Shown: positions 42,972 through 52,478 of the stretch, piece after piece
How the letters are laid out: every line of letters begins with the position of its first letter
Numbering within the stretch: the first letter of the stretch is position 1
From: Cupriavidus taiwanensis
GTDB lineage: Bacteria; Pseudomonadota; Gammaproteobacteria; Burkholderiales; Burkholderiaceae
Direction: 5' to 3'
DNA length: 64,000 nt
Assembly: GCF_900250075.1 (NCBI RefSeq)
Contig: NZ_LT977071.1
Location: forward strand, 310,001-374,000
Made by a program: the position numbers and the translations under genes
The notes under the pieces: model-generated
What the model saw: the letters and a program-made list of their open reading frames with translations, nothing else
Databases searched by the model: none
What the model was told of the DNA's origin: nothing

Positions 42972-45563
42972 TTACACCGTGACGCCGTCGGCCACTTCCT
43001 TGAAGTCCTCGATCTGGTCGAAGTTCATGTACTTGTAGATCTTGTCGCCATTCTGGTTGATGACGCCAATATCGGCCATGTATTCGTCCTTGGTCGGGAT
43101 GCGGCCCAGGCGCGAGCAGATCGCCGCCAGTTCGGCGGAACCCAGGTACACGTTGGTGTTCTTGCCCAGGCGGTTCGGGAAGTTGCGGGTGCTGGTCGAC
43201 ATCACCGTCGCGCCTTCGCGCACCTGTGCCTGGTTGCCCATGCACAGCGAGCAGCCCGGCATTTCGGTGCGGGCGCCGGCAGTGCCGAACACGCCGTAGT
43301 GGCCTTCCTCGGTCAGCTGCTTCTGGTCCATCTTGGTCGGCGGTGCCACCCACAGCTTGACCGGGATGTCGCGCTTGCCTTCCAGCAGCTTGGAAGCCGC
43401 GCGGAAGTGGCCGATGTTGGTCATGCACGAACCGATGAAGACTTCGTCGATCTTGGCGCCGGCCACGTCCGACAGGGTCTTGACGTCGTCCGGGTCGTTC
43501 GGGCAGGCCACGATCGGCTCATGCACGTCGGCCAGGTCGATCTCGATCACGGCGGCGTACTCGGCGTCGGCGTCCGGCTCCAGCAGCTTCGGATCGGCCA
43601 GCCACGCTTCCATGGCCTTGATGCGGCGCTGCAGGCTGCGCGGGTCCTGGTAGCCCTGGGCGATCATCCACTTCAGCAGCGTGATGTTGCTGTTGATGTA
43701 TTCGATGATCGGGTCCTTGTTCAGGCGCACCGTGCAACCGGCGGCCGAACGCTCAGCCGAGGCGTCCGACAGTTCGAACGCTTGCTCGACCTTCAGGTCG
43801 GGCAGGCCTTCGATTTCCAGGATGCGGCCCGAGAAGATGTTCTTCTTGCCTTGCTTGGCCACGGTCAGCAGGCCTTGCTTGATCGCGTACAGCGGGATCG
43901 CGTTGACCAGGTCGCGCAGGGTCACGCCCGGCTGCATCTGGCCCTTGAAGCGGACCAGCACCGATTCCGGCATGTCCAGCGGCATCACGCCGGTGGCGGC
44001 GGCAAAGGCCACCAGGCCCGAACCTGCGGGGAAGCTGATGCCGATCGGGAAGCGGGTGTGCGAGTCGCCGCCGGTGCCGACGGTGTCGGGCAGCAGCATG
44101 CGGTTCAGCCAGGAGTGGATCACGCCGTCGCCCGGGCGCAGCGAGATGCCGCCGCGGGTGCTGATGAACTCGGGCAGGGTGTGGTGGGTCTTGACGTCGA
44201 CCGGCTTCGGATAGGCGGCGGTGTGGCAGAACGACTGCATCACCAGGTCGGCCGAGAAGCCCAGGCAGGCCAGGTCCTTCAGCTCGTCGCGGGTCATCGG
44301 GCCGGTGGTGTCCTGCGAGCCCACCGATGTCATCTTCGGTTCGCAATAGGTATTCGGGCGGATGCCCTTGCCTTCCGGCAGGCCGCAGGCGCGGCCAACC
44401 ATCTTCTGGGCCAGCGTGAAGCCCTTGCCGGTATCGGCCGGGTTCTGCGGCAGGCGGAACAGCGTCGACGGGGCCAGGCCCAGCGCTTCGCGCGCCTTGG
44501 CGGTCAGGCCGCGGCCGACGATCAGCGGAATACGGCCGCCGGCGCGGACTTCGTCGAACAGCACGTCGGACTTGACCTTGAACTCGGCGATCACTGCGCC
44601 GTCCTTCAGGGCCTTGCCTTCGTACGGGCGCAGCTCGACCACGTCGCCCATTTCCATCTGCGACACGTCCAGCTCGATCGGCAGCGCGCCGGCGTCTTCC
44701 ATGGTGTTGTAGAAGATCGGGGCGATCTTGTTGCCCAGGCACACGCCGCCGAAGCGCTTGTTCGGGATGAAGGGGATGTCTTCACCGGTGAACCACAGCA
44801 CCGAGTTGGTGGCCGACTTGCGGCTGGAACCGGTACCGACCACGTCGCCCACGTAGGCGACCAGGTGGCCCTTTTCCTTCAGCGACTCGATGAACTTGAC
44901 CGGGCCGCGCTTGCCGTCTTCTTCCGGCTGGAACGCAGCGCCTTCGCGCTTGTTCTTCAGCATGGCCAGCGCGTGCATCGGGATGTCGGGGCGGGTGGTG
45001 GCGTCCGGGGCCGGCGACAGGTCGTCGGTGTTGGTTTCGCCCGGCACCTTGAACACGGTGATGGTCAGGCTTTGCGGCACTTCCGGACGGCTGGTGAACC
45101 ACTCGGCGTCGGCCCAGCTTTGCAGCACGGCCTTGGCATTGGCGTTGCCCTTGTCGGCCTTCTCCTTCACGTCGTGGAAGGCGTCGAACATCAGCAGAGT
45201 CTTCTTCAGCGCATCGGCGGCGACGGTGCCGACTTCGGCGTCGTCCAGCAGCTCGATCAGCGGCGAGATGTTGTAGCCGCCCAGCATGGTGCCCAGCAGC
45301 TCGGTCGCCTTGGCGCGCGAGATCAGCGCGCACTTCTCTTTACCCAGCGCCACGGCGGCCAGGTACGAGGCCTTGACCTTGGCGGCGTCATCGACGCCGG
45401 CCGGCACGCGGTTGGAGATCAGGTCCACCAGGGTCTGTTCTTCGCCGGCGGGCGGGTTCTTCAGCAGTTCGATCAGCTCGGCCGTCTGCTTGGCAGTCAG
45501 GGGCAGAGGGGGGATGCCAAGCGCGGCGCGCTCGGCCACATGTGCGCGATAGTTTTCAAGCAT
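42972..45563 (-). CDS. acnB: Aconitate hydratase B / 2-methylisocitrate dehydratase
   Basis: This 863-residue iron-sulfur enzyme interconverts citrate and isocitrate in the TCA cycle and can act on 2-methylisocitrate. The HEAT-like AcnB-specific N-terminus starts [22 protein letters not shown] at 45563; the extension upstream is noncoding. Cluster ligands lie in [17 protein letters not shown] and [13 protein letters not shown]. Other family blocks include [17 protein letters not shown] and [19 protein letters not shown]. Length is standard. It appears to be transcribed alone, with a palindrome (45649-45660) in its promoter region. Confidence 0.95.
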   Translation of the reverse strand: MLENYRAHVAERAALGIPPLPLTAKQTAELIELLKNPPAGEEQTLVDLISNRVPAGVDDAAKVKASYLAAVALGKEKCALISRAKATELLGTMLGGYNISPLIELLDDAEVGTVAADALKKTLLMFDAFHDVKEKADKGNANAKAVLQSWADAEWFTSRPEVPQSLTITVFKVPGETNTDDLSPAPDATTRPDIPMHALAMLKNKREGAAFQPEEDGKRGPVKFIESLKEKGHLVAYVGDVVGTGSSRKSATNSVLWFTGEDIPFIPNKRFGGVCLGNKIAPIFYNTMEDAGALPIELDVSQMEMGDVVELRPYEGKALKDGAVIAEFKVKSDVLFDEVRAGGRIPLIVGRGLTAKAREALGLAPSTLFRLPQNPADTGKGFTLAQKMVGRACGLPEGKGIRPNTYCEPKMTSVGSQDTTGPMTRDELKDLACLGFSADLVMQSFCHTAAYPKPVDVKTHHTLPEFISTRGGISLRPGDGVIHSWLNRMLLPDTVGTGGDSHTRFPIGISFPAGSGLVAFAAATGVMPLDMPESVLVRFKGQMQPGVTLRDLVNAIPLYAIKQGLLTVAKQGKKNIFSGRILEIEGLPDLKVEQAFELSDASAERSAAGCTVRLNKDPIIEYINSNITLLKWMIAQGYQDPRSLQRRIKAMEAWLADPKLLEPDADAEYAAVIEIDLADVHEPIVACPNDPDDVKTLSDVAGAKIDEVFIGSCMTNIGHFRAASKLLEGKRDIPVKLWVAPPTKMDQKQLTEEGHYGVFGTAGARTEMPGCSLCMGNQAQVREGATVMSTSTRNFPNRLGKNTNVYLGSAELAAICSRLGRIPTKDEYMADIGVINQNGDKIYKYMNFDQIEDFKEVADGVTV

Positions 45564-45648
45564 GGGAACCTGCTGAGTAATTAGGTTTAGAAAGACTCGG
45601 TACGTCGCGATTGTAGTCCGAAGCGGCTCCTTGGTCAAATGTCTTATA

Positions 45649-45660
45649 TCTTATATAAGA
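45649..45660. promoter_or_regulatory. Palindrome TCTTATATAAGA before acnB, candidate operator
   Basis: TCTTAT-ATAAGA is a perfect 12-base palindrome preceded by a second partial copy (TCTTATAT at 45642-45649) in an AT-rich stretch, 86 bases upstream of the acnB start. TCA-cycle genes of related bacteria are often under GntR-type control at TTATAAG-like sites; that link is inference. The rest of the 45564-46042 gap holds the fliL leader, including a weak AAAGGG/CCCTTT hairpin at 45963-45979, and no gene. Confidence 0.45.
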
Positions 45661-46042
45661 GTAATAAAGTAAAAATTCATGTGAAACAAAGACTTGCAGG
45701 ATGGATGAGTGGCAGTTTTGCATGAACGGCTACCCGAGTAGCGTAGTAGGGAATGAGGAAGACGGGGCAGCGGCCAGTCGCGGCCCCGCTGCCCAGCGCG
45801 TACGTCCCGCTCGGACAGGACGCGCACCGCTCCGCCTCCCGCGCCCCCCGACGCCCTCAAGTTCCCCGGCCAACCAGCGTTAACCACCCTGCAGGCGCGC
45901 AGCACAACGGCGCCCGCTCGCGTAGCCGTGCCTGCTCCCTTTCCGCTCAAATGGCCAAGCTGAAAGGGTTTCCCCCTTTTTTTCGGCCCTTTGCTGGCCT
46001 GCGATTCCGGAAGAATGGCAGGCATTCCGATACAGGCTTCTC

Positions 46043-46534
46043 ATGGCGAACACGGCTTCCCCTCCCCGGACTGGCAACACAGGCAAGCGCGGCCGGCTGC
46101 TGCTGATCGGCGCCGGCGTGCTGGTGGTGGCACTGGGTGCCGGAGGCTTCGTGCTGGGCAGCGTGCTGAGCAACCGCCAGCCGGCGGCGCCCGCCGCGCC
46201 CGCCGCTCCGGTTGTCCCGCCGCCGATCTTCGTGCCGCTGGACGCGTTCACCGTCAACCTGCGCAGCGAGGACGGCGACCGCTTCCTGCATACCGGGCTG
46301 TCGCTGAAGGTGGCTGACGCCGCCACCCAGGCGCGCCTGGCCCAGTACCTGCCCGAGGCGCGCAGCCGCATCCTGCTGTTGCTGTCCGCGCGGCAGCCGG
46401 CCGAACTGGCCACCGTCGACGGCAAGCGCAAGCTGGCCGACGACATCCGCGACACCATCAGCAAGCCGTTTGCCAGCGGCCTGCCGGCGCAACACGTGCT
46501 GGACGTGCTGTTCACCTCGTTCGTGGTGCAGTAA
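46043..46534 (+). CDS. fliL: Flagellar basal-body-associated protein FliL
   Basis: This 163-residue inner-membrane protein has one N-terminal helix (RLLLIGAGVLVVALGAGGFVLGSVL), a Pro/Ala linker and a periplasmic domain (PLDAFTVNLRSEDGDRFLHTGLSLKV...FTSFVVQ). FliL sits around the MotAB stator and aids torque. It is the first of seven collinear flagellar genes. The ribosome binding site is weak, and the promoter probably lies in 45700-46040. Confidence 0.92.
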   Translation: MANTASPPRTGNTGKRGRLLLIGAGVLVVALGAGGFVLGSVLSNRQPAAPAAPAAPVVPPPIFVPLDAFTVNLRSEDGDRFLHTGLSLKVADAATQARLAQYLPEARSRILLLLSARQPAELATVDGKRKLADDIRDTISKPFASGLPAQHVLDVLFTSFVVQ

Positions 46535-46591
46535 GCGCAAGCCAGGGCAGCACGTTTCATCCATAACGCCGCACAAGGGGCAGGACACTAG

Positions 46592-47611
46592 ATGGCCTAC
46601 GACAAGTTCCTCTCGCAAGACGAGGTAGACGAGCTGCTCAAGGGCGTATCCGGCGAGGCCGATACGCCCAAGGCCAGCGAGACTGCGCCCGACGAAGGCG
46701 GGGTCCGCCCCTACAACCTGGCGACGCAGGAACGCATCATCCGCGGCCGCCTGCATACGCTGGAAATCATCAACGAGCGCTTTGCGCGCTCGCTGCGCAC
46801 GGCGCTGTTCAACTTCATCCGCCGCGGCGCGGACATCTCCGTGGGCAGCGTCAGGATCGAGAAGTTCGGCGATTTCGCGCGCAACCTGCCGATGCCGACC
46901 AACCTCAACCTGGTCCACCTGAAGCCGCTGCGCGGCACCGCGCTGTTCGTCTACGACCCCAACCTGGTCTTCCTGGTGGTCGACAACCTGTTTGGCGGCG
47001 ACGGCCGCTTCCACACCCGCGTGGAAGGCCGCGACTTTACCCAGACCGAGCAACGCATCATCCAGCGCATGCTGGAGCTGACGCTGACCAGCTACGGCAA
47101 TGCCTGGCGCACCGTGCACCCGATCGAGACCGAGTACATCCGCTCGGAGATGCACCCCAAGTTTGCCAACGTCGCCACGCACAACGAGGCCGTGGTCACC
47201 ACCGCCTTCCACATCGAGCTGGGCGCCGTCGGCGGCCAGCTGCACGTATGCCTGCCGTACGCGATGATCGAGCCCCTCAAGGACCTGCTGATGAATCCGC
47301 TGCAGGACGAGAAAGAGGTCGACAAGGGCTGGGTCACGCAGCTGTCGACGCAGCTGCGCGCGGCCGAGGTCGAGCTGGTGGCCGAGTTCGCGCACCTGCA
47401 GAGCACCGTGGCCGAGGTGCTGGCGATGCGCGCCGGCGACGTGCTGCCGATCGAGCTGCCCGAGAAAGTGTTCGGCAAGGTCGACGGCGTGCCCGTGATG
47501 CAATGCGGCTTCGGCACCATGAACGGCCAGTACGCGCTGCGGGTAGAACGAATGATCAATCACCAGGACGGCGATTCCCACCTGGATACCGAGGACACCG
47601 ATTATGACTGA
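46592..47611 (+). CDS. fliM: Flagellar motor switch protein FliM
   Basis: This 339-residue C-ring protein has the CheY-P-binding N-terminus (FLSQDEVDELLKGV, residues 6-19), a CheC-like middle domain (LATQERIIRGRLHTLEIINERFARSLRTALF) and a SpoA C-terminal domain. Binding of CheY-P switches motor rotation. GGGGCAGGAC precedes the start. Its 3' end overlaps fliN by 8 bases. Confidence 0.95.
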   Translation: MAYDKFLSQDEVDELLKGVSGEADTPKASETAPDEGGVRPYNLATQERIIRGRLHTLEIINERFARSLRTALFNFIRRGADISVGSVRIEKFGDFARNLPMPTNLNLVHLKPLRGTALFVYDPNLVFLVVDNLFGGDGRFHTRVEGRDFTQTEQRIIQRMLELTLTSYGNAWRTVHPIETEYIRSEMHPKFANVATHNEAVVTTAFHIELGAVGGQLHVCLPYAMIEPLKDLLMNPLQDEKEVDKGWVTQLSTQLRAAEVELVAEFAHLQSTVAEVLAMRAGDVLPIELPEKVFGKVDGVPVMQCGFGTMNGQYALRVERMINHQDGDSHLDTEDTDYD

Positions 47612-48044
47612 CGGCATCGAGGACAAGCCGGTCGACCCGATGGACGACTGGGCCAGCGCGCTGGCCGAGCAGACCAGCGCCACTTCCGCCGAGATCCCTG
47701 CCGCGCCTGCGGCGGCCACCGCCACGCCGGCCGCCGCCGCGGTCTTCCCGCCGCTGGCCAAGGAAGCGCCGAGCGGCTTCCGCAACGATATCGAGATGAT
47801 CCTCGATATCCCGGTGCAGCTGACCGTGGAACTGGGCCGCACCAAGGTGCCGATCAAGAACCTGCTGCAGCTGGCGCAGGGCTCGGTGGTGGAGCTGGAC
47901 GGCCTGGCCGGCGAGCCGATGGACGTGCTGGTCAACGGCTACCTGATCGCCCAGGGCGAAGTGGTGGTGGTCAACGACAAGTTCGGCATCCGCCTGACCG
48001 ACATCATCACGCCGTCCGAACGCATCCGGAAGCTGAACAAATGA
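47604..48044 (+). CDS. fliN: Flagellar motor switch protein FliN
   Basis: This 146-residue C-ring protein has a variable Ala-rich N-terminus and a SpoA domain ([45 protein letters not shown]). The end is [20 protein letters not shown]. It forms the base of the switch complex with FliM. It overlaps both fliM (8 bases) and fliO (4 bases). Confidence 0.95.
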   Translation: MTDGIEDKPVDPMDDWASALAEQTSATSAEIPAAPAAATATPAAAAVFPPLAKEAPSGFRNDIEMILDIPVQLTVELGRTKVPIKNLLQLAQGSVVELDGLAGEPMDVLVNGYLIAQGEVVVVNDKFGIRLTDIITPSERIRKLNK

Positions 48045-48496
48045 CAGCCGCAACCCGCGCCCCGCTGGCTGCGCTTGCCGCGCTTCCCGGCGCCGCAATG
48101 GCGGCCGAAGGCACGCCGGCGCCAGCCATCAGCGGCGCGGCCAGCCTGGCGCAGGCCGGGCTGGGGCTGTTCGCCATCATCGCGCTGATCCTGGGCCTGG
48201 CCTGGATGGCACGGCGTGCCGGCCTGGTGCGCCACGCCACCGGTGGCGCGATGAAGGTGGTCGGCAGCACCATGCTGGGCGCACGCCAGCGCCTGGTGCT
48301 GGTCGAGGTCGGCGATACCTGGCTGGTGCTGGGCGTCAGCCCCGGCGAGATCCGGCCGCTGCACACCATGGCGGCAGGGTCGCCGTCCACCAGCCAGACC
48401 GGCGCGCACGTTGCCGCCGGACCGTCGCAACCGCCCACCGGCGGCAGCTTTGCCGAGAAGCTGCTGCGCTCGATGCAGGCTCAATTCAAATCATGA
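48041..48496 (+). CDS. fliO: Flagellar export protein FliO
   Basis: This 151-residue single-pass inner-membrane protein has a helix around residues 34-55 ([20 protein letters not shown]) and the FliO domain ([34 protein letters not shown]). FliO assists assembly of the FliP ring in the export gate. It overlaps fliN and fliP by four bases each, indicating coupling. Confidence 0.92.
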   Translation: MTAATRAPLAALAALPGAAMAAEGTPAPAISGAASLAQAGLGLFAIIALILGLAWMARRAGLVRHATGGAMKVVGSTMLGARQRLVLVEVGDTWLVLGVSPGEIRPLHTMAAGSPSTSQTGAHVAAGPSQPPTGGSFAEKLLRSMQAQFKS

Positions 48497-49317
48497 CTTA
48501 CCCGCGTGCCACGCTGTGGCGACCGCTGCCGCGCCCTGCCCGCGCCGCGCGCCCGGCCTCGTTGTTGTCCTTGCCGCTGCTGTGCCTGCTGGCGCTGACG
48601 CTGGCCATTGCCGTGCTGGCGCCCGCGCAAGCGTGGGCCCAGGCGCTGCCCGGCGTCATCAGCAAGCCCGCCCCGGGCGGCGGCCAGATCTGGTCGCTGC
48701 CGGTGCAGACGCTGGTGCTGCTGACCTCGCTGTCGTTCCTGCCCGCGGCGATGCTGATGATGACCGGCTTCACCCGCGTCATCATCGTGCTGGGGCTGCT
48801 GCGCAACGCACTGGGCACGGCCACCTCGCCGCCCAACCAGGTGCTGGTGGGGCTGTCGCTGTTCCTGACCTTCTTCGTGATGTCGCCGGTGTTCGACCGC
48901 GTCTACAACGACGCCTACAAGCCGCTGTCCGAAAACAAGCTCAGCCTCGAAGCCGCCGCGGCCAAGGCTGCCGAGCCGCTCAAGGCCTTCATGCTGCGCC
49001 AGACCCGCGAGAAAGACCTGGCCATGTTCGCGCAGATGGCCAAGGCGCCCGAGATGCAGGGGCCGGAGGAAGTGCCGCTCAGCATTTTGGTGCCGGCCTT
49101 CGTCACCAGCGAACTCAAGACCGCGTTCCAGATCGGCTTCACCATCTTTATCCCGTTCCTGATCATCGACCTGGTCGTCGCCAGCGTGCTGATGGCGATG
49201 GGCATGATGATGGTGCCACCGGCCACCATTTCGCTGCCGTTCAAGCTGATGCTGTTCGTGCTGGTGGATGGCTGGCAGCTGCTGCTGGGTTCGCTGGCGC
49301 AGAGCTTCATGAGCTGA
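48493..49317 (+). CDS. fliP: Flagellar export gate protein FliP
   Basis: This 274-residue core export protein has an N-terminal signal-like segment ([27 protein letters not shown]). The family signatures follow: [51 protein letters not shown], and [27 protein letters not shown] near the C-terminus. Five FliP subunits form the export channel with FliQ and FliR. The long N-terminal extension before the signal peptide may mean a later start. Confidence 0.94.
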   Translation: MTYPRATLWRPLPRPARAARPASLLSLPLLCLLALTLAIAVLAPAQAWAQALPGVISKPAPGGGQIWSLPVQTLVLLTSLSFLPAAMLMMTGFTRVIIVLGLLRNALGTATSPPNQVLVGLSLFLTFFVMSPVFDRVYNDAYKPLSENKLSLEAAAAKAAEPLKAFMLRQTREKDLAMFAQMAKAPEMQGPEEVPLSILVPAFVTSELKTAFQIGFTIFIPFLIIDLVVASVLMAMGMMMVPPATISLPFKLMLFVLVDGWQLLLGSLAQSFMS

Positions 49318-49355
49318 CGCCGGCCGCCAGCGCCAGCCATTTCTTCGCAAGAGCC

Positions 49356-49625
49356 ATGACCCCAGAGACCGTAATGACCATCGCCACCCAGGCGATGAAG
49401 ATGACCCTGCTGCTGGCCGCCCCGCTGCTGCTGGTGGCACTGGCCGCCGGCCTGCTGGTCAGCCTGTTCCAGGCCGCGACCCAGATCAACGAGATGACGC
49501 TGAGCTTCATCCCCAAGCTGATCGCGCTGTTCGCCACCATGGTGCTGGCCGGCCCGTGGATGATCAATGCGATGGTCGACTACATGCGCGAGGTGTTCCA
49601 GGGCATTCCCGCGCTGGCGCACTGA
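49356..49625 (+). CDS. fliQ: Flagellar export gate protein FliQ
   Basis: This 89-residue two-helix membrane protein starts MTPETVMTIATQAMKMTLLLAAPLLLVALAAGLLVSLFQAATQINEMTLSFIPK. A much longer open frame continues upstream but is not FliQ-like and is antisense-like shadow of fliP. It lies between fliP (38 bases after its stop) and fliR, in the usual order. Four copies join the FliP/FliR export gate. Confidence 0.93.
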   Translation: MTPETVMTIATQAMKMTLLLAAPLLLVALAAGLLVSLFQAATQINEMTLSFIPKLIALFATMVLAGPWMINAMVDYMREVFQGIPALAH

Positions 49626-49692
49626 CGGCGGCCGCCATCTCGGGCCCGCCACCATTACCCCCTCCGCCCTCCCTGCCCGTTGACCCGCCGCC

Positions 49693-50478
49693 GTGATCGA
49701 GTTCACCTCAGCCCAGCTCTACGGCTGGCTCGCGGCTTTCCTGTGGCCGTTTTTCCGCATCCTCGCGCTGATCGGCACCGCGCCGCTGTTCGGTGAGTCG
49801 ACCATCCCGCGGCGCGCCAAGATCGCGCTGTCGGCAATGATCGCGATGGTGGTCTCGCCCACCATCGCCCAGCTGCCGGTGGTGCCGGTGTACTCCTTCG
49901 GCGGGCTGATGATCATCCTCAATGAAGTCGGCATCGGCCTGGCCACGGGCTTCGTCATGCGGCTGGTGTTTGCCACGGTGCAGCAGGCCGGCGAGATCAT
50001 CGGGCTGCAGATGGGCCTGTCGTTCGCGTCCTTCTTCGACCGCGCCGCCGGCGGCCAGACCATGGTGCTGTCGCGCTTCCTGAACCTGGTCGCGGTGCTG
50101 CTGTTCCTGGCGCTCGACGGCCACTTGCTGATGCTGGGCGCGCTGGTCGACAGCTTCAACACCCTGCCCATCGGCGGCACCCCGCTGTCGGCAGGCGGCG
50201 CCCTGGCCGTGGCCCGCGCCGGCGGCATGGTGTTCGCCTCCGGCCTCTTGCTGGCGCTGCCGATGATCGCCGCCTTGCTGATCCTGAACCTGGCCATGGG
50301 CATCCTCAACCGCGCCTCGCCGCAACTGTCGATCTTCGCGGTGGGCTTCCCGGTGACGCTGTCGGGCGGGCTGCTGGTGCTGATGCTGGTGATGCCGCAG
50401 ATGGGCAGCTACATGCAGCACATGATCGAGGCGGGGCTGGAGGCGGTGGGGACGGTGCTGGGGCAATTCGGGCGCTAG
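49693..50478 (+). CDS. fliR: Flagellar export gate protein FliR
   Basis: This 261-residue membrane protein starts with GTG (MIEFTSAQLYGWLAAFLWPFFRILALIGTAPLFG). It contains the FliR blocks RRAKIALSAMIAMVVSP, EVGIGLATGFVMRLVFATVQQAGEIIGLQMGLSFASFFD and NRASPQLSIFAVGFPVTLSGG. It completes the export gate and the fliLMNOPQR operon, and is followed by a GC-rich hairpin at 50479. Confidence 0.94.
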   Translation: MIEFTSAQLYGWLAAFLWPFFRILALIGTAPLFGESTIPRRAKIALSAMIAMVVSPTIAQLPVVPVYSFGGLMIILNEVGIGLATGFVMRLVFATVQQAGEIIGLQMGLSFASFFDRAAGGQTMVLSRFLNLVAVLLFLALDGHLLMLGALVDSFNTLPIGGTPLSAGGALAVARAGGMVFASGLLLALPMIAALLILNLAMGILNRASPQLSIFAVGFPVTLSGGLLVLMLVMPQMGSYMQHMIEAGLEAVGTVLGQFGR

Positions 50479-50504
50479 CGCGCCGGCGTGCCGCTTCCGG
50501 CGCG
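50479..50504 (+). terminator. GC-rich hairpin after fliR
   Basis: Perfect 8-base arms CGCGCCGG and CCGGCGCG surround a 10-base loop immediately after the fliR stop. There is no T-run, so termination would be inefficient or factor-dependent. The next promoter starts only 8 bases further. Confidence 0.45.
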
Positions 50505-50511
50505 CATAAAC

Positions 50512-50581
50512 TTAGACGTCGAATATTCCTTGACAGGGCGTGGCAAGGCGCTAGTATTACGCCATGTACTTCGATCTCTAA
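50512..50581 (+). promoter_or_regulatory. Promoter 1 of the MarR-type regulon, with two operator boxes
   Basis: The layout is TTAGACGTCGAA (50512-50523), -35 TTGACA (50530-50535), 16-base spacer, -10 TAGTAT (50552-50557), then TTCGATCTCTAA (50570-50581). The two boxes are inverted copies of one another (10 of 12 positions) and each is itself nearly palindromic, as MarR sites are. One box sits just upstream of the -35 and one just past the start of transcription. The same arrangement occurs at 52400-52468. The promoter reads into the nadC-like gene. Confidence 0.8.
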
Positions 50582-50621
50582 GATAATTGAGGTACGACAC
50601 CCACCGTTCAGGAGCCCTCAC

Positions 50622-51455
50622 ATGTACGACCTCTATGCCACCGACAAGCTGATCGACCTCTGGCTGACCGAAGACATCGGAATCTGCGACCTGACCGTCC
50701 AGACCATGATCGAACCGGGCGAGACCGGCAGCTTCTGCATGAACGCCCGCGAGCCGATGATCATCGCCGGCATCGACGTGGCGGCACGCATCTTCGCCCG
50801 TTACGATCCGGCCTTGTCGATCGACGTGCGCGTGGCCGACGGCGACAAGGTCGGCAAGGGCGCAGTGCTGCTCAACGTAAGCGGCAATGCGCGCAGCGTG
50901 CTGACGGCCGAGCGTACCGCGCTGAACATCATGCAGCGGCTGTGCGGCATCGCCAACCAGACCGCCACCTATGCGCAGGCCATTGCGCATACCAGGGCGC
51001 GCCTGATCGACAGCCGCAAGACCACCCCCGGCCTGCGCGCACTGGAGAAGCACGCGGTCACCTGCGGCGGCGGCCTGAACCACCGGCTGAGCCTGGACAA
51101 CGGCGTGATGATCAAGGACAACCACATCGCGGTTTGCGGCAGCATCGCCGCGGCGGTGGAACGCGTGCGCCGCAAGCTGCCGGTGCTGACCAAGCTGGAA
51201 GTGGAATGCGACCGGCTCGAGCAGGTGCGCGAGGCACTGGCCGCCGGCGTCGACGTGATCATGCTGGACAACATGTCGGTGCCCGACATGAAGGAGGCGG
51301 TGCAGATCGTCAATGGCCGCACCAAGGTCGAGGCCTCGGGCGGCATCCGGCTGGAGACCATCCGGGCGGTGGCGGAAACCGGCGTCGACTACATCTCGAC
51401 CAGCCGGATCACGCAGTCCGCGGCGGCCGTGGATATCGGGCTGGACGAAGCCTGA
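50622..51455 (+). CDS. nadC: Quinolinate phosphoribosyltransferase (nicotinate-nucleotide pyrophosphorylase, carboxylating), paralogue
   Basis: This 277-residue QPRTase converts quinolinate and PRPP to nicotinate mononucleotide, CO2 and pyrophosphate. Family residues are intact: WLTEDIGICDLT at the N-terminus, SRKTTPGLR (131-139), KHAVTCGGGLNHR (143-155), IKDNH, LEVE, MLDN and EASGGI. Start follows TTCAGGAG. No nadA or nadB accompanies it. Instead it shares a duplicated promoter with the PhnN/phosphorylase fusion gene beyond the MarR gene, so it may act in use of pyridine dicarboxylates rather than in NAD synthesis. A ModD-like role is less likely given the N-terminal sequence. It could still be the cell's housekeeping NadC. 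Confidence 0.88.
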   Translation: MYDLYATDKLIDLWLTEDIGICDLTVQTMIEPGETGSFCMNAREPMIIAGIDVAARIFARYDPALSIDVRVADGDKVGKGAVLLNVSGNARSVLTAERTALNIMQRLCGIANQTATYAQAIAHTRARLIDSRKTTPGLRALEKHAVTCGGGLNHRLSLDNGVMIKDNHIAVCGSIAAAVERVRRKLPVLTKLEVECDRLEQVREALAAGVDVIMLDNMSVPDMKEAVQIVNGRTKVEASGGIRLETIRAVAETGVDYISTSRITQSAAAVDIGLDEA

Positions 51456-51579
51456 GCCCCTGAGCCCGGGAGCCTGCCCGCGACGGCGCCCGCACACCGT
51501 TTCACGCCTTCTACCCAAGGCATTCGCCCTCGCCGGCCGCGCCGGCGGGGGCCTTTTCATTGGCGATGGCCGCCTCGGG

Positions 51580-52125
51580 CTACAGGTCCGACAGCAGCCG
51601 CCCGACTTCCTGCGTCGACGGCACGCGCCGTCCGTTTTCCGCCGAGGCGATCTCGTCGGCAACCAGGCGCTTGGCGATGGTGATCAGGACCCGACGCGTG
51701 GTCGCCACGTCCTGTTCGCTCACGCCCTCCACACTCAGCGCATTGACCTCGGTCGCCAGCGGCTCGAGCTTGCGGCGCAGCGCGCGCCCGGTCTTGCTGA
51801 GAAACACATGCACCCTCTTCTTGTTGCCGGGCAGGTGCGTGCGTTCGACGTAGCCGAGCGCCTCCAGCGCCTTGACCGCCGCAAAGGTAGTGGGCTCGGT
51901 CACGCCGGCGCGCTCGCTCAGTTCGCGCTGCGACAGGCCGTCATGGCGCCACAGAATGCGCAGGATGGTCCAGTGGCCGTACGACACCGAATGTTCCGCC
52001 AGGCGCAGTTGCAGCGCCCGGATATAGGCGCGCGCGGCGTCCTTCACCAGGTGGGCAAGCCGCTCTTCGTCGGCTTCTTCCGGTGGCGTGATCGTGACCG
52101 GGGCATCCGGCTTTCTTGTGGCCAT
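51580..52125 (-). CDS. MarR-family transcriptional regulator
   Basis: This protein of about 181 residues has the MarR fold: dimerisation helices (HLVKDAARAYIRALQLRLAEHSVSYGHWTILRILW), the winged helix (GLSQRELSERAGVTEPTTFAAVKALEALGYVERTHLPGNKKRVHVFLSKTGRAL) and a C-terminal helix. The start MATRKPDAPV at 52125 is preferred; MDAFHFP at 52155 is possible, and a much longer in-frame extension runs into the opposite promoter and is rejected. It lies between the nadC-like and fusion genes, whose promoters carry paired boxes of MarR type. It resembles regulators of aromatic or pyridine catabolism in general form only. No operator is evident directly before it. Confidence 0.88.
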   Translation of the reverse strand: MATRKPDAPVTITPPEEADEERLAHLVKDAARAYIRALQLRLAEHSVSYGHWTILRILWRHDGLSQRELSERAGVTEPTTFAAVKALEALGYVERTHLPGNKKRVHVFLSKTGRALRRKLEPLATEVNALSVEGVSEQDVATTRRVLITIAKRLVADEIASAENGRRVPSTQEVGRLLSDL

Positions 52126-52399
52126 AGTGTTAAGCGGAAAGTGAAACGCATCCATGCGGCACCGGATCGACAGTGCCCGCAACAGCGCACATGATAGCGC
52201 CTCCACCGCGCGAGCGGCGTTGGCGGACCGCGCCGCCGCGCCCTCCAATGTAGCGTTCACTCCATCGGTGCGCCATGCGCGCATTGGCGGCACCAGGCAC
52301 CGCAAACGCGCCCGCCGCGCCCCCGTGTTTTCCCCTACGAATGCTCGCATCCCGCGTGCCTGCTGGATCTTCGGGCGCTGGCCCGCTGCTTGCATAACC

Positions 52400-52468
52400 T
52401 TAGACATCGAACTTTTCTTGACAGTCGCGGGTCTGGTGCTAGCATTGCCAAACAACTTCGACATCTAA
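52400..52468 (+). promoter_or_regulatory. Promoter 2 of the MarR-type regulon, with two operator boxes
   Basis: The layout is TTAGACATCGAA (52400-52411), -35 TTGACA (52418-52423), 16-base spacer, -10 TAGCAT (52440-52445), then TTCGACATCTAA (52457-52468). Elements and spacings match promoter 1 to within one base, and flanking bases (GCATAA before the first box) are also shared, so the two promoters look like duplicates. The second box overlaps the ribosome binding site of the fusion gene. The rest of the 52126-52399 gap holds the MarR leader and no gene. Confidence 0.8.
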
Positions 52469-52478
52469 GGTATTGGCC

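Noticed and set aside
42855..45584. Very long open frame (909 codons) on the plus strand opposite acnB
   Set aside because: It is the antisense shadow of acnB in GC-rich DNA. The acnB protein is an unambiguous match and the antisense product is a low-complexity Gln/Ala/Val/His-rich chain with no family resemblance.
48411..49625. 404-codon frame ending with FliQ, as a possible longer FliQ
   Set aside because: Only the last 89 codons are FliQ. The earlier part overlaps fliO and fliP in another frame and is rich in Arg, Pro and Ala.
52126..52464. 113-residue N-terminal extension of the MarR protein
   Set aside because: It runs through the opposite promoter and both operator boxes, and MarR proteins start close to the helix found at residue 114.
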